From NCBI RefSeq assembly GCF_026191635.1, contig NZ_JAKRRW010000007.1:62001-126000 (forward strand): a stretch of 64,000 nucleotides of DNA, read 5' to 3'. The number at the start of each line of letters is the position of its first letter. Positions within the stretch are counted from its first letter, which is position 1. Shown one piece after another: positions 8,788-17,141 of the stretch. The stretch is from Photobacterium obscurum (GTDB taxonomy: Bacteria; Pseudomonadota; Gammaproteobacteria; Enterobacterales; Vibrionaceae). A program made the position numbers and the translations under genes. Below the pieces are notes generated by a model, which saw nothing but the letters and a program-made list of their open reading frames with translations, was not told where the DNA came from and made no database searches.

Positions 8788-9868
8788 GATGACCTCTCTG
8801 CATGCGCATTGCTTTGTTAATTATAATATCCCGCTGTTTGTGAAGATCGCGGTCAAGTGTTTCATAAAGATAATCAAAAGCGGATTCGGGAGCTTGTGGA
8901 GTCAATGACTGGTATTCAGCGACGGCTTTCTCGACAATTTCACGGCAATGCTGAAGCCATTGCTCATCTTCGTCTTCGGTCCACCAGCCTTGATTAATTA
9001 AGAATACTTTCAAGCGATTAAGCGGTTCAAACTCCCAGGCTTGCTGTAATTCATCTTCGCTGCGGTAACGGCTGGCATCATCGGCGGTTGTATGATCACT
9101 TAAGCGATAACTAATGGCCTCTATTAATGTTGCCCCTTTACCTTTACGGGCTTTGTCTAGACTGGTCGATACGATGTCATACATAGCAACAATATCATTG
9201 CCATCAACCGTTATACCTTTTATACCCGCTCCCTTGGCTTTATCTGATAGGAGTTCAGCGCCACATTGGATTGCTCTGGGAACAGATATCGCCCACTGAT
9301 TATTATTGATGACAAAGACTAATGGGATGTTCCAGACACCGGCGCAATTGAGAGATTCGAGGAAATCGCCCTTGGAAGTCGCACCATCACCACAGGTTAC
9401 CAATGCCGCTTGGTGATTTCCCTGAATTTTCAGGGCAGCAGCTACGCCGACGGCATGGGTACATTGAGTCGCTATCGGGACACAGAAAGGTAAATCTCTA
9501 CAGTGTCTGTCCTCAAAAGAAAAATCGCTACCACGCTCATCACCTCCCCAATATTGAAGGTTTTTTTCCATACCAATACCTCGAGCCCACATGGCAGGCA
9601 TATCACGGTAGTATGGAATAAAAACATCATCGGGTTTAAGTGCGCGTCCTATAGCAATACCAATGGCTTCAGATCCTAGATGGGAAGGATAAGTCCCCAG
9701 TTTGCCAGTACGTTGCAGTGCGACGGCTTTGTTATCATAGACACGGGTTAAAACCATGTCGCAGTAGAACCCTTTCAGTGTGGCTTGATCGGCCCAAGTG
9801 GGGAGTTGATCGACAAGACTACCATGATGGTCAATATACCTTTGCATCGGTAAGGCCTGAACATTCAT
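8780..9868 (-). CDS. 2-oxoacid dehydrogenase E1 alpha subunit
   Basis: A 362-aa thiamine-diphosphate-dependent alpha subunit. The cofactor motif is visible as GDGATSKGDFLESLN followed at the normal distance by NNNQWAIS. YRDMPAMWARG and the TADDASRYRSEDE phosphorylation-loop region are typical of branched-chain or pyruvate E1alpha proteins. It is the first gene of the operon, with AAGGAG upstream of the ATG at 9868. No E3 (lipoamide dehydrogenase) gene is nearby, so the complex probably borrows the cell's general E3. Likely role: degradation of branched-chain keto acids or pyruvate to acyl-CoA. Confidence 0.9.
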   Translation of the reverse strand: MNVQALPMQRYIDHHGSLVDQLPTWADQATLKGFYCDMVLTRVYDNKAVALQRTGKLGTYPSHLGSEAIGIAIGRALKPDDVFIPYYRDMPAMWARGIGMEKNLQYWGGDERGSDFSFEDRHCRDLPFCVPIATQCTHAVGVAAALKIQGNHQAALVTCGDGATSKGDFLESLNCAGVWNIPLVFVINNNQWAISVPRAIQCGAELLSDKAKGAGIKGITVDGNDIVAMYDIVSTSLDKARKGKGATLIEAISYRLSDHTTADDASRYRSEDELQQAWEFEPLNRLKVFLINQGWWTEDEDEQWLQHCREIVEKAVAEYQSLTPQAPESAFDYLYETLDRDLHKQRDIIINKAMRMQRGHRG

Positions 9869-10400
9869 CTCAAGCTCCTTCTATTGCTGGCTCAAAAAGA
9901 GGCGGACAGCAAATCACATTTAAAGGATATACCGATGAATAAAACAATTATCGAGTAACTACACGCGCCACCATTCTCAAGCTAAGTCTCGGTATAACCA
10001 GATAATCTTAAGTGTAACCAAATTGTTAAAATCTGCACTCGTTAATAATAAAGCAGTTAGTAAAGAAATCGATACAGAGTAATCTGTTGTAACGCGGGGG
10101 AGGTCTAATGGTTGAATGATTGATAATTCCAACGAGGTGTCAATAGATAGAGTTTCATGGTGAGATTAACAAACCTAATGTTTTTTATGGAGCTGTGTAC
10201 AAGTTGTCATCTCCGGGATGAATGTACCGGCTGACGCTGATGCTAATTTGCCAAAAACGTAAGGGTAGATTATCGATGTTACGCGTTATCCCTAGGTGTC
10301 TTATTCTTGAGATTGTCGAACATAAGGCCGCGGTGTTGGAAGAATTCGCTCATAATTAGTTTTGACCGTTTCGACTGTGATTAACTCTTTATGGTGCGCT
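9869..10400. other. Gene-free region between the E1 alpha and lipoprotein genes
   Basis: About 530 bp, divergent promoters on both sides. The open frames I could find are under 20 codons. There is a half CRP-like site (AAATGTGAT on the minus strand, near 9915-9923) without a second half. No hairpin or RNA gene is evident. Confidence 0.5.
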
Positions 10401-10859
10401 ATGAAGTTTTACAGTAGTTTACTCTTTATATTTTTCGTTGCGGCGTGTACTTCACAGGAAACTGTAAGTGATGTTGCAAGTCAAAAAACAACCTACATCC
10501 AAGGGGAGTGTTACGACTCTTCCAGATATAGCCTTACTGAATCGTTTGATGAGTTTATTGATGAGAGGCAACAGGAGCTTAAAACCTTACAGCCTGAGTT
10601 AAGTGCTGAAAACTATGAGCAACTTAACTATGCGCTGCGACATTTTTCAACATACTGGTCTCAGTTACGGCATGAGCGAGACCTAGCCTGTGAGGAACAT
10701 GCAACGTGTGAGTTCGTACGGATAAAAAATCATGATATACAGCTTTATGAGCAGGACTATTGTGATGGAGCTGACTTTGAATATAGTGTCAGTCGAGCAA
10801 AAATGATTAACTTCTTTAATGATATAGAAAGGTTACAGCTTCAGACTTCAGCCCCTTAA
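10401..10859 (+). CDS. Small predicted lipoprotein
   Basis: A 152-aa protein of unrecognised family. From the ATG at 10401 it begins MKFYSSLLFIFFVAACTSQ, a short positively charged end, a hydrophobic core and the lipobox VAAC, so it should be lipidated and held in the envelope. The mature part is acidic and helix-prone and holds four further Cys residues (ECYDS, LACEEHATCEF, DYCDGADF), which could form two disulfides. The open frame extends 13 codons upstream, but that would spoil the signal. The ribosome binding site is weak. No function proposed. Confidence 0.65.
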   Translation: MKFYSSLLFIFFVAACTSQETVSDVASQKTTYIQGECYDSSRYSLTESFDEFIDERQQELKTLQPELSAENYEQLNYALRHFSTYWSQLRHERDLACEEHATCEFVRIKNHDIQLYEQDYCDGADFEYSVSRAKMINFFNDIERLQLQTSAP

Positions 10860-11000
10860 TGAATACTATGTAACTTACAACACTTGGGTAGAGGGGCGGT
10901 GTTGTTGCTGGTATCTCTGAAGATTCGAGCAGATTCGTACACGGTTGTCTGATATCCTTTTCTGCGGTTAATGCTATATGTTGTAATATCTGGAAACTCA

Positions 11001-11435
11001 ATGAAGTCAATCTCTGTAACCTGCCCCCATTGTCAGAAAATTGCGTCAATCTCCCAGCTATCTTTATCGAATACTGTCAACTGTGAACATTGCAATAAAG
11101 CGGTACTTGACGGTAAACCCGTTGAAGCAGACTCAAGTAACTTTGATAAGCTAATTCAAAGCCCAAAGCCTGTCGTTGTGACTTTTTGGGGCGATAATTG
11201 TTCACCATGCCGTACTTTCAAACCAATTTTTGAAAAGATGGCTTCTGAGAGAAAAAAACAACTTCGGTTCTTACGGCTTAATGTGCAGAAAAATAAGTCT
11301 CTAGCAAGCCGATACCGTATTCGTGGTGTTCCGACGATTATGGTGTTTAAAAAAGGTAAACAACAAGCCATATTGAATACAGCCTTGCGTAAGAAAGAGT
11401 TCGGCATGTGGTTGGATGATGTTCTGCAATCCTAA
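11001..11435 (+). CDS. trxC: Thioredoxin 2-like protein with CSPC active site
   Basis: A 144-aa protein with the layout of thioredoxin 2: an N-terminal zinc-ribbon with two CxxC pairs (CPHC and CEHC, residues about 8-30), then a thioredoxin fold. Outside the active site it follows E. coli TrxC closely (CRTFKPIFEKMASER, GVPTIMVFKKGK with the cis-Pro). The redox site, however, reads WGDNCSPC instead of WAPWCGPC. Both Cys are present, but Gly is Ser and the preceding Trp is Asn, which should shift redox potential or partner choice. The start at 11001 gives the usual N terminus MKSISVTCPHC. It probably reduces disulfides in the cytoplasm under oxidative stress. Confidence 0.85.
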   Translation: MKSISVTCPHCQKIASISQLSLSNTVNCEHCNKAVLDGKPVEADSSNFDKLIQSPKPVVVTFWGDNCSPCRTFKPIFEKMASERKKQLRFLRLNVQKNKSLASRYRIRGVPTIMVFKKGKQQAILNTALRKKEFGMWLDDVLQS

Positions 11436-11505
11436 AGGCAAACTGCCGGATTAACTCACAAGTCGTCGTGAGGGCAATCTGTTGTGATGTTTATACTTCC
11501 TAAAA

Positions 11506-11536
11506 TATCCCAACTATCCTGAGGGGAGTTGGGATA
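11506..11536. repeat. Perfect inverted repeat between trxC and CDF genes
   Basis: Ten-base arms TATCCCAACT / AGTTGGGATA around an 11-base loop, 70 bases past the trxC stop. No T run follows, so an operator or mRNA-stabilising hairpin is as likely as a terminator. Confidence 0.4.
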
Positions 11537-11681
11537 CTTAGTATGGTGCATTTGCCTGTAAGCCAAAAGGTATAACATTTCATTCACTTATAGTTAGTGC
11601 TATTGTGGTTATTGAACGACTCAATAATGATCGTTTTGCGATAACGAAACTTTTTTGATTTTTGACTACTAGGAGGATTTT

Positions 11682-12596
11682 ATGACTAACCGTCGTAAAA
11701 TTAGTAAGGAACGCTTAGCATTGAAATTGTCCCTGGCTGGTACAGTGTTGCTGACTAGCCTTGGGATTGGTTATGGGTTGTATGTCGGATCCAATGCCAT
11801 TCTTCTGGACGGCATGTTTTCATTTCTCAGTATGGGTATGACAGGCCTAAGCCTTTATACCGCCTATCTCGTTTCAAAGCCTGATGACCGACAGTTCCAG
11901 TTTGGCTACGCACATATCGAGCCTTTAATTAATGTTGTCAATGGATTGCTTATCCTCGTAACGTGTTTATTTGCTTTTCTTAGTGGTGTGCAAACCATCA
12001 TGAATGGCGGGCATGATATTGTGTTAGAGCACGCTATTAGCTATGCGGTTATCTCGACAATTTGTTGTTTTACAATCTATTTTACCGAGACATATATTGC
12101 TAGCAGTGAGCAGTCAGAACTGGTTCGTGTTGATTCACAGGAATGGCTGGTTGATGGTATTTTAAGTGCTGCAATTCTAATCGGTTTCATCATAGTGATA
12201 TTTCTTGATCACTTGGGCTATTCACACTGGAATGCCTATGTGGATCCAATTCTAGTATCGACGTTGGCGATTGCCGCATCGGTTTTACCGATAAAGGTGT
12301 TACGACGTAACTTGCGTGAGGTTTTGCTTGTAGCGCCGCAGGATAAGGTTCAGCGCCGTGTTGACCGCGTTATTGCAAGGTTATCACAGCAATATCATTT
12401 CGATGATTATACGCACCATTTTGCCAAAACGGGTCGACAGTATGATCTTGAAGTAAATATTCTCGTCAGGAATGATGCCTACTGGACAACAAAGCGACAA
12501 GACTATATTCGACAGTTGCTCTGGGAAGAACTTGCGGATGATCTTGGTGATACATGGCTATCCGTTACGTTTACAGGGCAGGAGCGGTGGCTTTGA
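11682..12596 (+). CDS. Cation diffusion facilitator family transporter
   Basis: A 304-aa CDF-type metal exporter with about six membrane helices and a short C-terminal cytoplasmic domain. The family landmarks are FGYAHIEPLINVVNG and the two metal-site helices. In E. coli YiiP the metal site is Asp-x3-Asp (helix 2) plus His-x3-Asp (helix 5); here the matching positions read D43-GMF-S47 and E154-WLV-D158. The site is therefore a variant, and metal or even function may differ. The start has a very strong AGGAGG. It is a single gene. Substrate (Zn, Co, Fe or other) is open. Confidence 0.8.
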   Translation: MTNRRKISKERLALKLSLAGTVLLTSLGIGYGLYVGSNAILLDGMFSFLSMGMTGLSLYTAYLVSKPDDRQFQFGYAHIEPLINVVNGLLILVTCLFAFLSGVQTIMNGGHDIVLEHAISYAVISTICCFTIYFTETYIASSEQSELVRVDSQEWLVDGILSAAILIGFIIVIFLDHLGYSHWNAYVDPILVSTLAIAASVLPIKVLRRNLREVLLVAPQDKVQRRVDRVIARLSQQYHFDDYTHHFAKTGRQYDLEVNILVRNDAYWTTKRQDYIRQLLWEELADDLGDTWLSVTFTGQERWL

Positions 12597-13045
12597 TTTT
12601 ATCTAAGTTACTGATCTTGGGCTTTAGAGAGTCGCTGGATTAGATTTTCTAATCCAAGGTGCAAACAATTATCAACAAAAATAGACTGGTAGTTATGAGC
12701 GAATACAAGCAAAATATATACGTTCAGAAAATAATCATATAATTTTATTGTTTTAAGATTATTTCTTTTTGCTACACTAGGGGGCGAAACGTAAGAGTTT
12801 TACCCTTTGAATAGAGTTAATCAGATTAATTGACTGAACATTTGCAGTAACTGATCATAGCTTTTTTTGTCACATTTTGATGACTGGTTAGTGCAAAAAA
12901 CACCCAAATAGGGTATCTTATTTTTTGTCTAAAAATTGCCTTTATTCAGAGGCAATCTTTAGACCATAGCTTAACCCTTAATGCTGACAGTGCGTTTGTA
13001 AAGGCTAATGTCAGAACTTTAAATCAAAGACTTATAAGGTTAATT
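12597..13045. other. Long leader region with hairpins before the 34-aa ORF
   Basis: About 450 bp with no sizeable frame. It contains a 7-bp hairpin (12935-12941 with 12950-12956), a CTGACA...TGTCAG inverted pair (about 12982-13013) and a TTGACT box near 12828, spaced 17 bases from a weak -10. It may be a structured 5' leader or a small RNA. Confidence 0.35.
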
Positions 13046-13150
13046 ATGGAAACTCTGCTAGTCATTGCCTTTATTATTGGTGCCGCGTATATCATCTCGA
13101 AAGAGAAAAAATGCACAAAAGACATAGACTACTCACGAGACTCATTTTAA
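13046..13150 (+). CDS. Probable 34-aa single-span membrane protein
   Basis: A short frame, ATG at 13046 to TAA at 13150, preceded by AAGG at usable spacing and followed at once by a strong terminator. The product is METLLVIAFIIGAAYIISKE and then a charged tail ending YSRDSF: one hydrophobic helix of about 16 residues near the N terminus and a 17-residue polar tail. The size, the membrane helix and the individual terminator fit a regulatory small protein or a type I toxin-like peptide. I know no family for it. Evidence is the frame, the signals and the layout, with no homology. Confidence 0.5.
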   Translation: METLLVIAFIIGAAYIISKEKKCTKDIDYSRDSF

Positions 13151-13151
13151 A

Positions 13152-13179
13152 ACAAAGCGCCTGAGGGCGCTTTTGTTTT
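13152..13179 (+). terminator. Terminator after the 34-aa ORF
   Basis: GC core GCGCC / GGCGC with flanking A and T arms, loop TGAG, ending TTTTGTTTT. It starts directly after the stop codon. The following stretch to 13504 shows no gene I can support. Confidence 0.8.
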
Positions 13180-13504
13180 GCTTCAGTATCAATGTAACGA
13201 TGCGGTGATGTTTTTTTAATGCATTTTGCTGTTATTGCCTGCCTTTTCTTACAGTAGTGTAGGGTTTTATACCTTATTGTTGGATTAAACTTCCTTTTCA
13301 ACCCAAAAAATCACTGATTAGCACATTGTCATTATGTTTTCTTCAAGGCGTGATCTAAAGCGTCTGCAGAGTAAATGAAATGCTTGTTAATGAGCTTGTT
13401 AATGAATATTGTTGTATATTCTTGCGACTGAGACGGGTTGCATTGGTATGGACGATGCTGTCGCTTGTTAGGACAGCTATTAAGGAAAGGCTCCTTTACG
13501 GGTT

Positions 13505-15109
13505 ATGTTATTCGGTAATCGATTTTCGGAAACAGCAACAAAATTTGGTAAATGCTTTACATATACAAGGCCTCAATTTTTATCTCTGGCATTTGTTCTT
13601 GGATTGGCGTTGCTTTTATCATCCACAAGTGGTTTTTTTTCCAAGCTGCAATTGTCATATGTAATTAGTTCCGATTCACGAGAGTTGCTCAATACTTACT
13701 CGATGAAGATCAACGATTTTCCTGAGGTCTTATCTGAGTTAAGTAAGAATTTTCAGTTTGACTGTGGTTTGCTAGATCAACATCAGCTCCAACATATAGC
13801 ATATAATGATTATGTAATTCGGCGGATTACGCTAACCACCAGTAATGGTGAACAGTGCACAAGTTTTACTGGTGCTGATGTAGAAGCGAGACTCGCGCCA
13901 TTAATCGATAAGCTTTCACCGAATGTTTCGCTATGGGTCGCCTCTGAATCCAGAAATGAACAGAATCTGCTGGTTGCAGAGTGGAAAGATCAACGAGGTT
14001 CATTGCTGCTTCATTTGGAACCACTGATTTCTGAATCAATCAGGAATAAATATTGTAATGACTGTGTCCTAAGTTCTATTTCATCGATTAATAACCCGAC
14101 CGTTTCTTTTTGGCGTGGAGACGCTTCGCTGTTTTCTTCTGCCCCTTTATTTAGTTCGGAGCTTGGTGGGGGGCTTAGGGTGAACACCTTTGTTAAGAAA
14201 GAGCTGCTAGCCAGATATCAAGATAATTTATGGCTACCATTGTTTCTTCTCGGTGGAGCACTTGGAATTATATGCATTTATCTCCAGCACACTATAATGC
14301 AACGAAAGCTATCGCTTCACTCCTTGGTTGAGCAAGGTATAGCAAAAGAGGAGTTTGTTCCCTATTACCAACCGATCGTGGATGTGTCGAGTAATTCGTT
14401 GTATGGCTGCGAAATGCTCGCGCGTTGGAAGCGGCCGGGTCAGGAGGTGATCTCACCGATGGAATTTATCCCCTATGTTGAAAAAAGTGGTCAAATCCTC
14501 CCAATAACCGATCAGTTGATTAAAAAAGCAATTCTTGAAATTAGTAAGCTTAATTGGCAGGCGACGAAACAGGTTATCAGTATTAACGTCGTCCCTGATC
14601 AACTCGAAAGTCTCGATGTCATGGAAAAATCGTTGAGTTTGCTACAATACTCAGAGATTAAACCAGACCAAATTGCCTTTGAGGTTACTGAACGAAAGCA
14701 ATTTACCGACCTAACGATGGCCTCCGATGTAATAGAACAGCTTCGAATAAGAGGGATCAACGTAAAATTGGATGATGCCGGCACCGGTTATGGTGGTTTT
14801 AGTTACATTCAGCAGCTAAATATACGAAGTCTGAAAATAGACAAGATGTTTGTTGAGAATATTGGAACGTCTGATATTAAATTGTCCCTGCTCGATTCTA
14901 TAATTGCGTTTGGTAAAGAGGCGGGAATGGAAATGATTGCTGAAGGCGTTGAAACCGAAGAGCAGTCTCAATACTTAGCTGAGCAGGGAGTATACCTGCA
15001 GCAGGGATATTTCTTTGGCCGTCCAATGATATTTCGTGACTTCGCCTACTTCTGCAAAAGCATGGCCTCTCATAATCATGAAGAGAAAAAAATCGAATAC
15101 GCCGCCTAG
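13505..15109 (+). CDS. CSS-motif-type EAL cyclic-di-GMP phosphodiesterase
   Basis: A 534-aa membrane phosphodiesterase laid out like E. coli PdeC-type proteins: a membrane helix (about 24-45), a periplasmic domain (about 46-240) with Cys87 and Cys118, a second helix (about 243-262) and a cytoplasmic EAL domain. The redox motif reads CTS rather than CSS. In the EAL domain the signature is EML (303-305), with N361, E393, D423-D424 (DDAGTGYG), K444 and E480 (AEGVE) all present, so it should hydrolyse c-di-GMP to pGpG. The periplasmic Cys pair may sense disulfide state. The gene is monocistronic, with a terminator shared with nagZ. Confidence 0.87.
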   Translation: MLFGNRFSETATKFGKCFTYTRPQFLSLAFVLGLALLLSSTSGFFSKLQLSYVISSDSRELLNTYSMKINDFPEVLSELSKNFQFDCGLLDQHQLQHIAYNDYVIRRITLTTSNGEQCTSFTGADVEARLAPLIDKLSPNVSLWVASESRNEQNLLVAEWKDQRGSLLLHLEPLISESIRNKYCNDCVLSSISSINNPTVSFWRGDASLFSSAPLFSSELGGGLRVNTFVKKELLARYQDNLWLPLFLLGGALGIICIYLQHTIMQRKLSLHSLVEQGIAKEEFVPYYQPIVDVSSNSLYGCEMLARWKRPGQEVISPMEFIPYVEKSGQILPITDQLIKKAILEISKLNWQATKQVISINVVPDQLESLDVMEKSLSLLQYSEIKPDQIAFEVTERKQFTDLTMASDVIEQLRIRGINVKLDDAGTGYGGFSYIQQLNIRSLKIDKMFVENIGTSDIKLSLLDSIIAFGKEAGMEMIAEGVETEEQSQYLAEQGVYLQQGYFFGRPMIFRDFAYFCKSMASHNHEEKKIEYAA

Positions 15110-15136
15110 GCTTAGGAGAGCGATGTAAAGAGCTTG

Positions 15137-15166
15137 AAAGGGCCGGCGGTATTTCCACCGGCCTTT
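15137..15166. terminator. GC-rich terminator between the EAL gene and nagZ
   Basis: AAAGGGCCGG pairs with CCGGCCTTT (one bulged base), followed by ATTTTAAG. It lies between convergent genes. Confidence 0.65.
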
Positions 15167-15169
15167 ATT

Positions 15170-16174
15170 TTAAGAATGTTGCTCTTGCCAAGACTGCGTG
15201 AGACGGCTGATCGTTTTCTCGTTATCCTGCCACATTCTCGTTTTCACTAAATCTCGATATTCGCCATTTGGTTTTTTGATGAGTGTGTTTAGACTCGGAA
15301 CTTGTGTTTGTGGTAAGCCGTCGAGAGCCTGAATAGCACCTTCACGGTTGTTGCATAACATAACCATGTCGCAACCGGCTTGCTGGGCTGCGATTGCTCG
15401 TTCGCTATAACTGCCGAGTATGTCAGCACCTTTCATATTCAAATCGTCGGAGAATACAACACCTTTGAAATTGAGATCCTGGCGCAGGACTTTTTTCAGC
15501 CAATACTCAGAACCGCTTGCTGGCTGGCTGTCGTAGCTGTCAAATACCACATGGGCTGGCATCATAGCATCAAGCAAATGATGCTCAATTAGATGTTTAA
15601 ACACCGTCATATCATGCTGTATGACGGTGTCTCGAGAGTCGACAGGGGTTTCAAGGTGGGAGTCAGCAATAACGCCGCCATGCCCAGGGAAATGTTTACC
15701 TGTTGATGCCATACCAGCCTGCTTCATCCCCTCGATGAATTGGCTCGCATATTTGATGACTTGCTGAGGATCGTCAGAGAAAGCGCGATCACCGATAGCC
15801 TTGCAGTCAAAGCCCAAGTCAAGAACCGGAGCCAAGCTCAAGTCTATGTCCATTGCTAAAAGTTCAGCAGCCATTAACCAACCACCTTGCTTGGCTAATT
15901 CAAGCCCATTTTTTTGGCTGGCAAACGCTTTTGCTGGTGGTAACAGAGTAAAGCCATCGCGGAAACGTTGTACTCGGCCACCTTCTTGATCAACAGCGAT
16001 CAGAAGAGGGCGGTTTGCTGTTTCGCGAATATCTTTGGTCAGTGCCCTTAGCTGAGCGCGGTCGTGGTAGTTGCGGGCGAAAAAAATAATCCCGCCAACG
16101 GTTGGATGTTGGATGATTTCTCGCTCTTCGGCATCTAACTCATAGCCAGACACATCAAGCATTAAAGGTCCCAT
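15170..16174 (-). CDS. nagZ: Beta-N-acetylhexosaminidase (cell wall recycling)
   Basis: NagZ removes N-acetylglucosamine from anhydro-muropeptides in the cytoplasm during peptidoglycan recycling, and through this influences AmpC induction in many bacteria. The start at 16174 gives [17 protein letters not shown], matching the family N terminus; the open frame runs 15 codons further. GH3 landmarks are [25 protein letters not shown] (catalytic His in the mobile loop) and the nucleophile Asp in [13 protein letters not shown]. The length of 334 aa is normal. It stands alone here. Confidence 0.95.
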   Translation of the reverse strand: MGPLMLDVSGYELDAEEREIIQHPTVGGIIFFARNYHDRAQLRALTKDIRETANRPLLIAVDQEGGRVQRFRDGFTLLPPAKAFASQKNGLELAKQGGWLMAAELLAMDIDLSLAPVLDLGFDCKAIGDRAFSDDPQQVIKYASQFIEGMKQAGMASTGKHFPGHGGVIADSHLETPVDSRDTVIQHDMTVFKHLIEHHLLDAMMPAHVVFDSYDSQPASGSEYWLKKVLRQDLNFKGVVFSDDLNMKGADILGSYSERAIAAQQAGCDMVMLCNNREGAIQALDGLPQTQVPSLNTLIKKPNGEYRDLVKTRMWQDNEKTISRLTQSWQEQHS

Positions 16175-16486
16175 GAAAACTCCGAAGTAAAGTTTGAACA
16201 GTCTGAAAGCAAGGAGCAATGATGAAACTGTTCAGGGTAATTTGGGTATATAACGTTAACACAGTCGATTAAAGACAGAAATTGATAATAGCGTGAATTG
16301 GTTGTTTGGATAACAAGTTACTTACGTCCTTACTAATTGTTTATCACAGTAAACGCTGAGTTTATTTGTGTGTTTTCTTTCAATGTTAACAAGTACATAT
16401 TAAGTAACCATCTTGTTGATAAAATCGTTTTCAAAGTGACTTAGATCTGGTTTTTGAAGTTTGGTCATATCGCATTACATTGATTG

Positions 16487-16529
16487 TGTGATCTTTGTCA
16501 CGCGAAGTTTGGGCGTTGTCAATTAAACT
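16487..16529 (+). promoter_or_regulatory. Class II CRP-dependent promoter of the DUF1097 gene
   Basis: TGTGA-TCTTTG-TCACG (16487-16502, centre 16494.5) and a -10-like TAAACT (16524-16529). If transcription starts near 16536, the CRP site is centred at -41.5, the standard class II position. The leader is then about 27 bases. Confidence 0.55.
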
Positions 16530-16562
16530 GTTTCTGAATTGATGCTTAAACGAGAACTTCAC

Positions 16563-17048
16563 ATGTCAGTCTTGGTCGCTATTGCTATTACAACAGGTAT
16601 TCTTTCCGGTATTTGGGGGTGGGTAGCCGTTTCTTTGGGCTTACTTAGTTGGGCTGGGTTTCTTGGTTGTACTACCTACTTTGCCTCACCTAAAGATGGA
16701 GTAAAAGGTCTTGGTTTGAGTATAGTGACTAACCTAAGTGGTGTGTTTTGGGCATTAGTCATTATTCATTTGTCAACGGTGATCGGGATTGAGATCATTG
16801 GCTATGTCGTGACGGCAGTCGTGGCGTTTTTGATGTGTGTTCAGGCAAAGAAGTCCTGGCTGAATTTTATTCCGGGAACATTTATTGGTTCATGTGCAAC
16901 GTTCGCAGCCAATGGTGACTGGCAGCTGGTAGTTCCCTCTCTGATTCTTGGTGCAATATTCGGTTACACGATGAAAGCATCGGGACTGTGGTTGCAGCAA
17001 AAGCTTAATCAGCCAAAGGGCGATTATGCGGCCGCAGAACTTGATTAA
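16563..17048 (+). CDS. DUF1097 (YcdZ-like) membrane protein
   Basis: A 161-aa membrane protein with about five hydrophobic segments, resembling the DUF1097 family to which E. coli YcdZ belongs. Length and the pattern of small residues in the helices (WAGFLGCTTYFASP, FIGSCATFAANGDW) fit. I chose ATG 16563 after GAGAA; the frame is open 8 codons further to a TTG. The upstream region carries a well-placed CRP site, so expression should rise when cAMP is high. Function is unknown; the family is proposed to be a transporter or channel without proof. Confidence 0.75.
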   Translation: MSVLVAIAITTGILSGIWGWVAVSLGLLSWAGFLGCTTYFASPKDGVKGLGLSIVTNLSGVFWALVIIHLSTVIGIEIIGYVVTAVVAFLMCVQAKKSWLNFIPGTFIGSCATFAANGDWQLVVPSLILGAIFGYTMKASGLWLQQKLNQPKGDYAAAELD

Positions 17049-17070
17049 TGACTGACTAGGTTTTATAGAA

Positions 17071-17096
17071 AAGCCGCACATATTGATGTGCGGCTT
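17071..17096 (+). terminator. Terminator after the DUF1097 gene
   Basis: Perfect 10-base arms AAGCCGCACA / TGTGCGGCTT with a 6-base loop, followed by eight T. Confidence 0.9.
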
Positions 17097-17141
17097 TTTT
17101 TTAATTAATAGCTCTTAAGGTTTCTGCAAATCATTGAGTTG

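Noticed and set aside
13380..13664. 94-codon frame before the EAL gene
   Set aside because: Its second half overlaps the EAL gene in another frame, and its composition is Cys- and Trp-rich without pattern. The EAL start is better supported.
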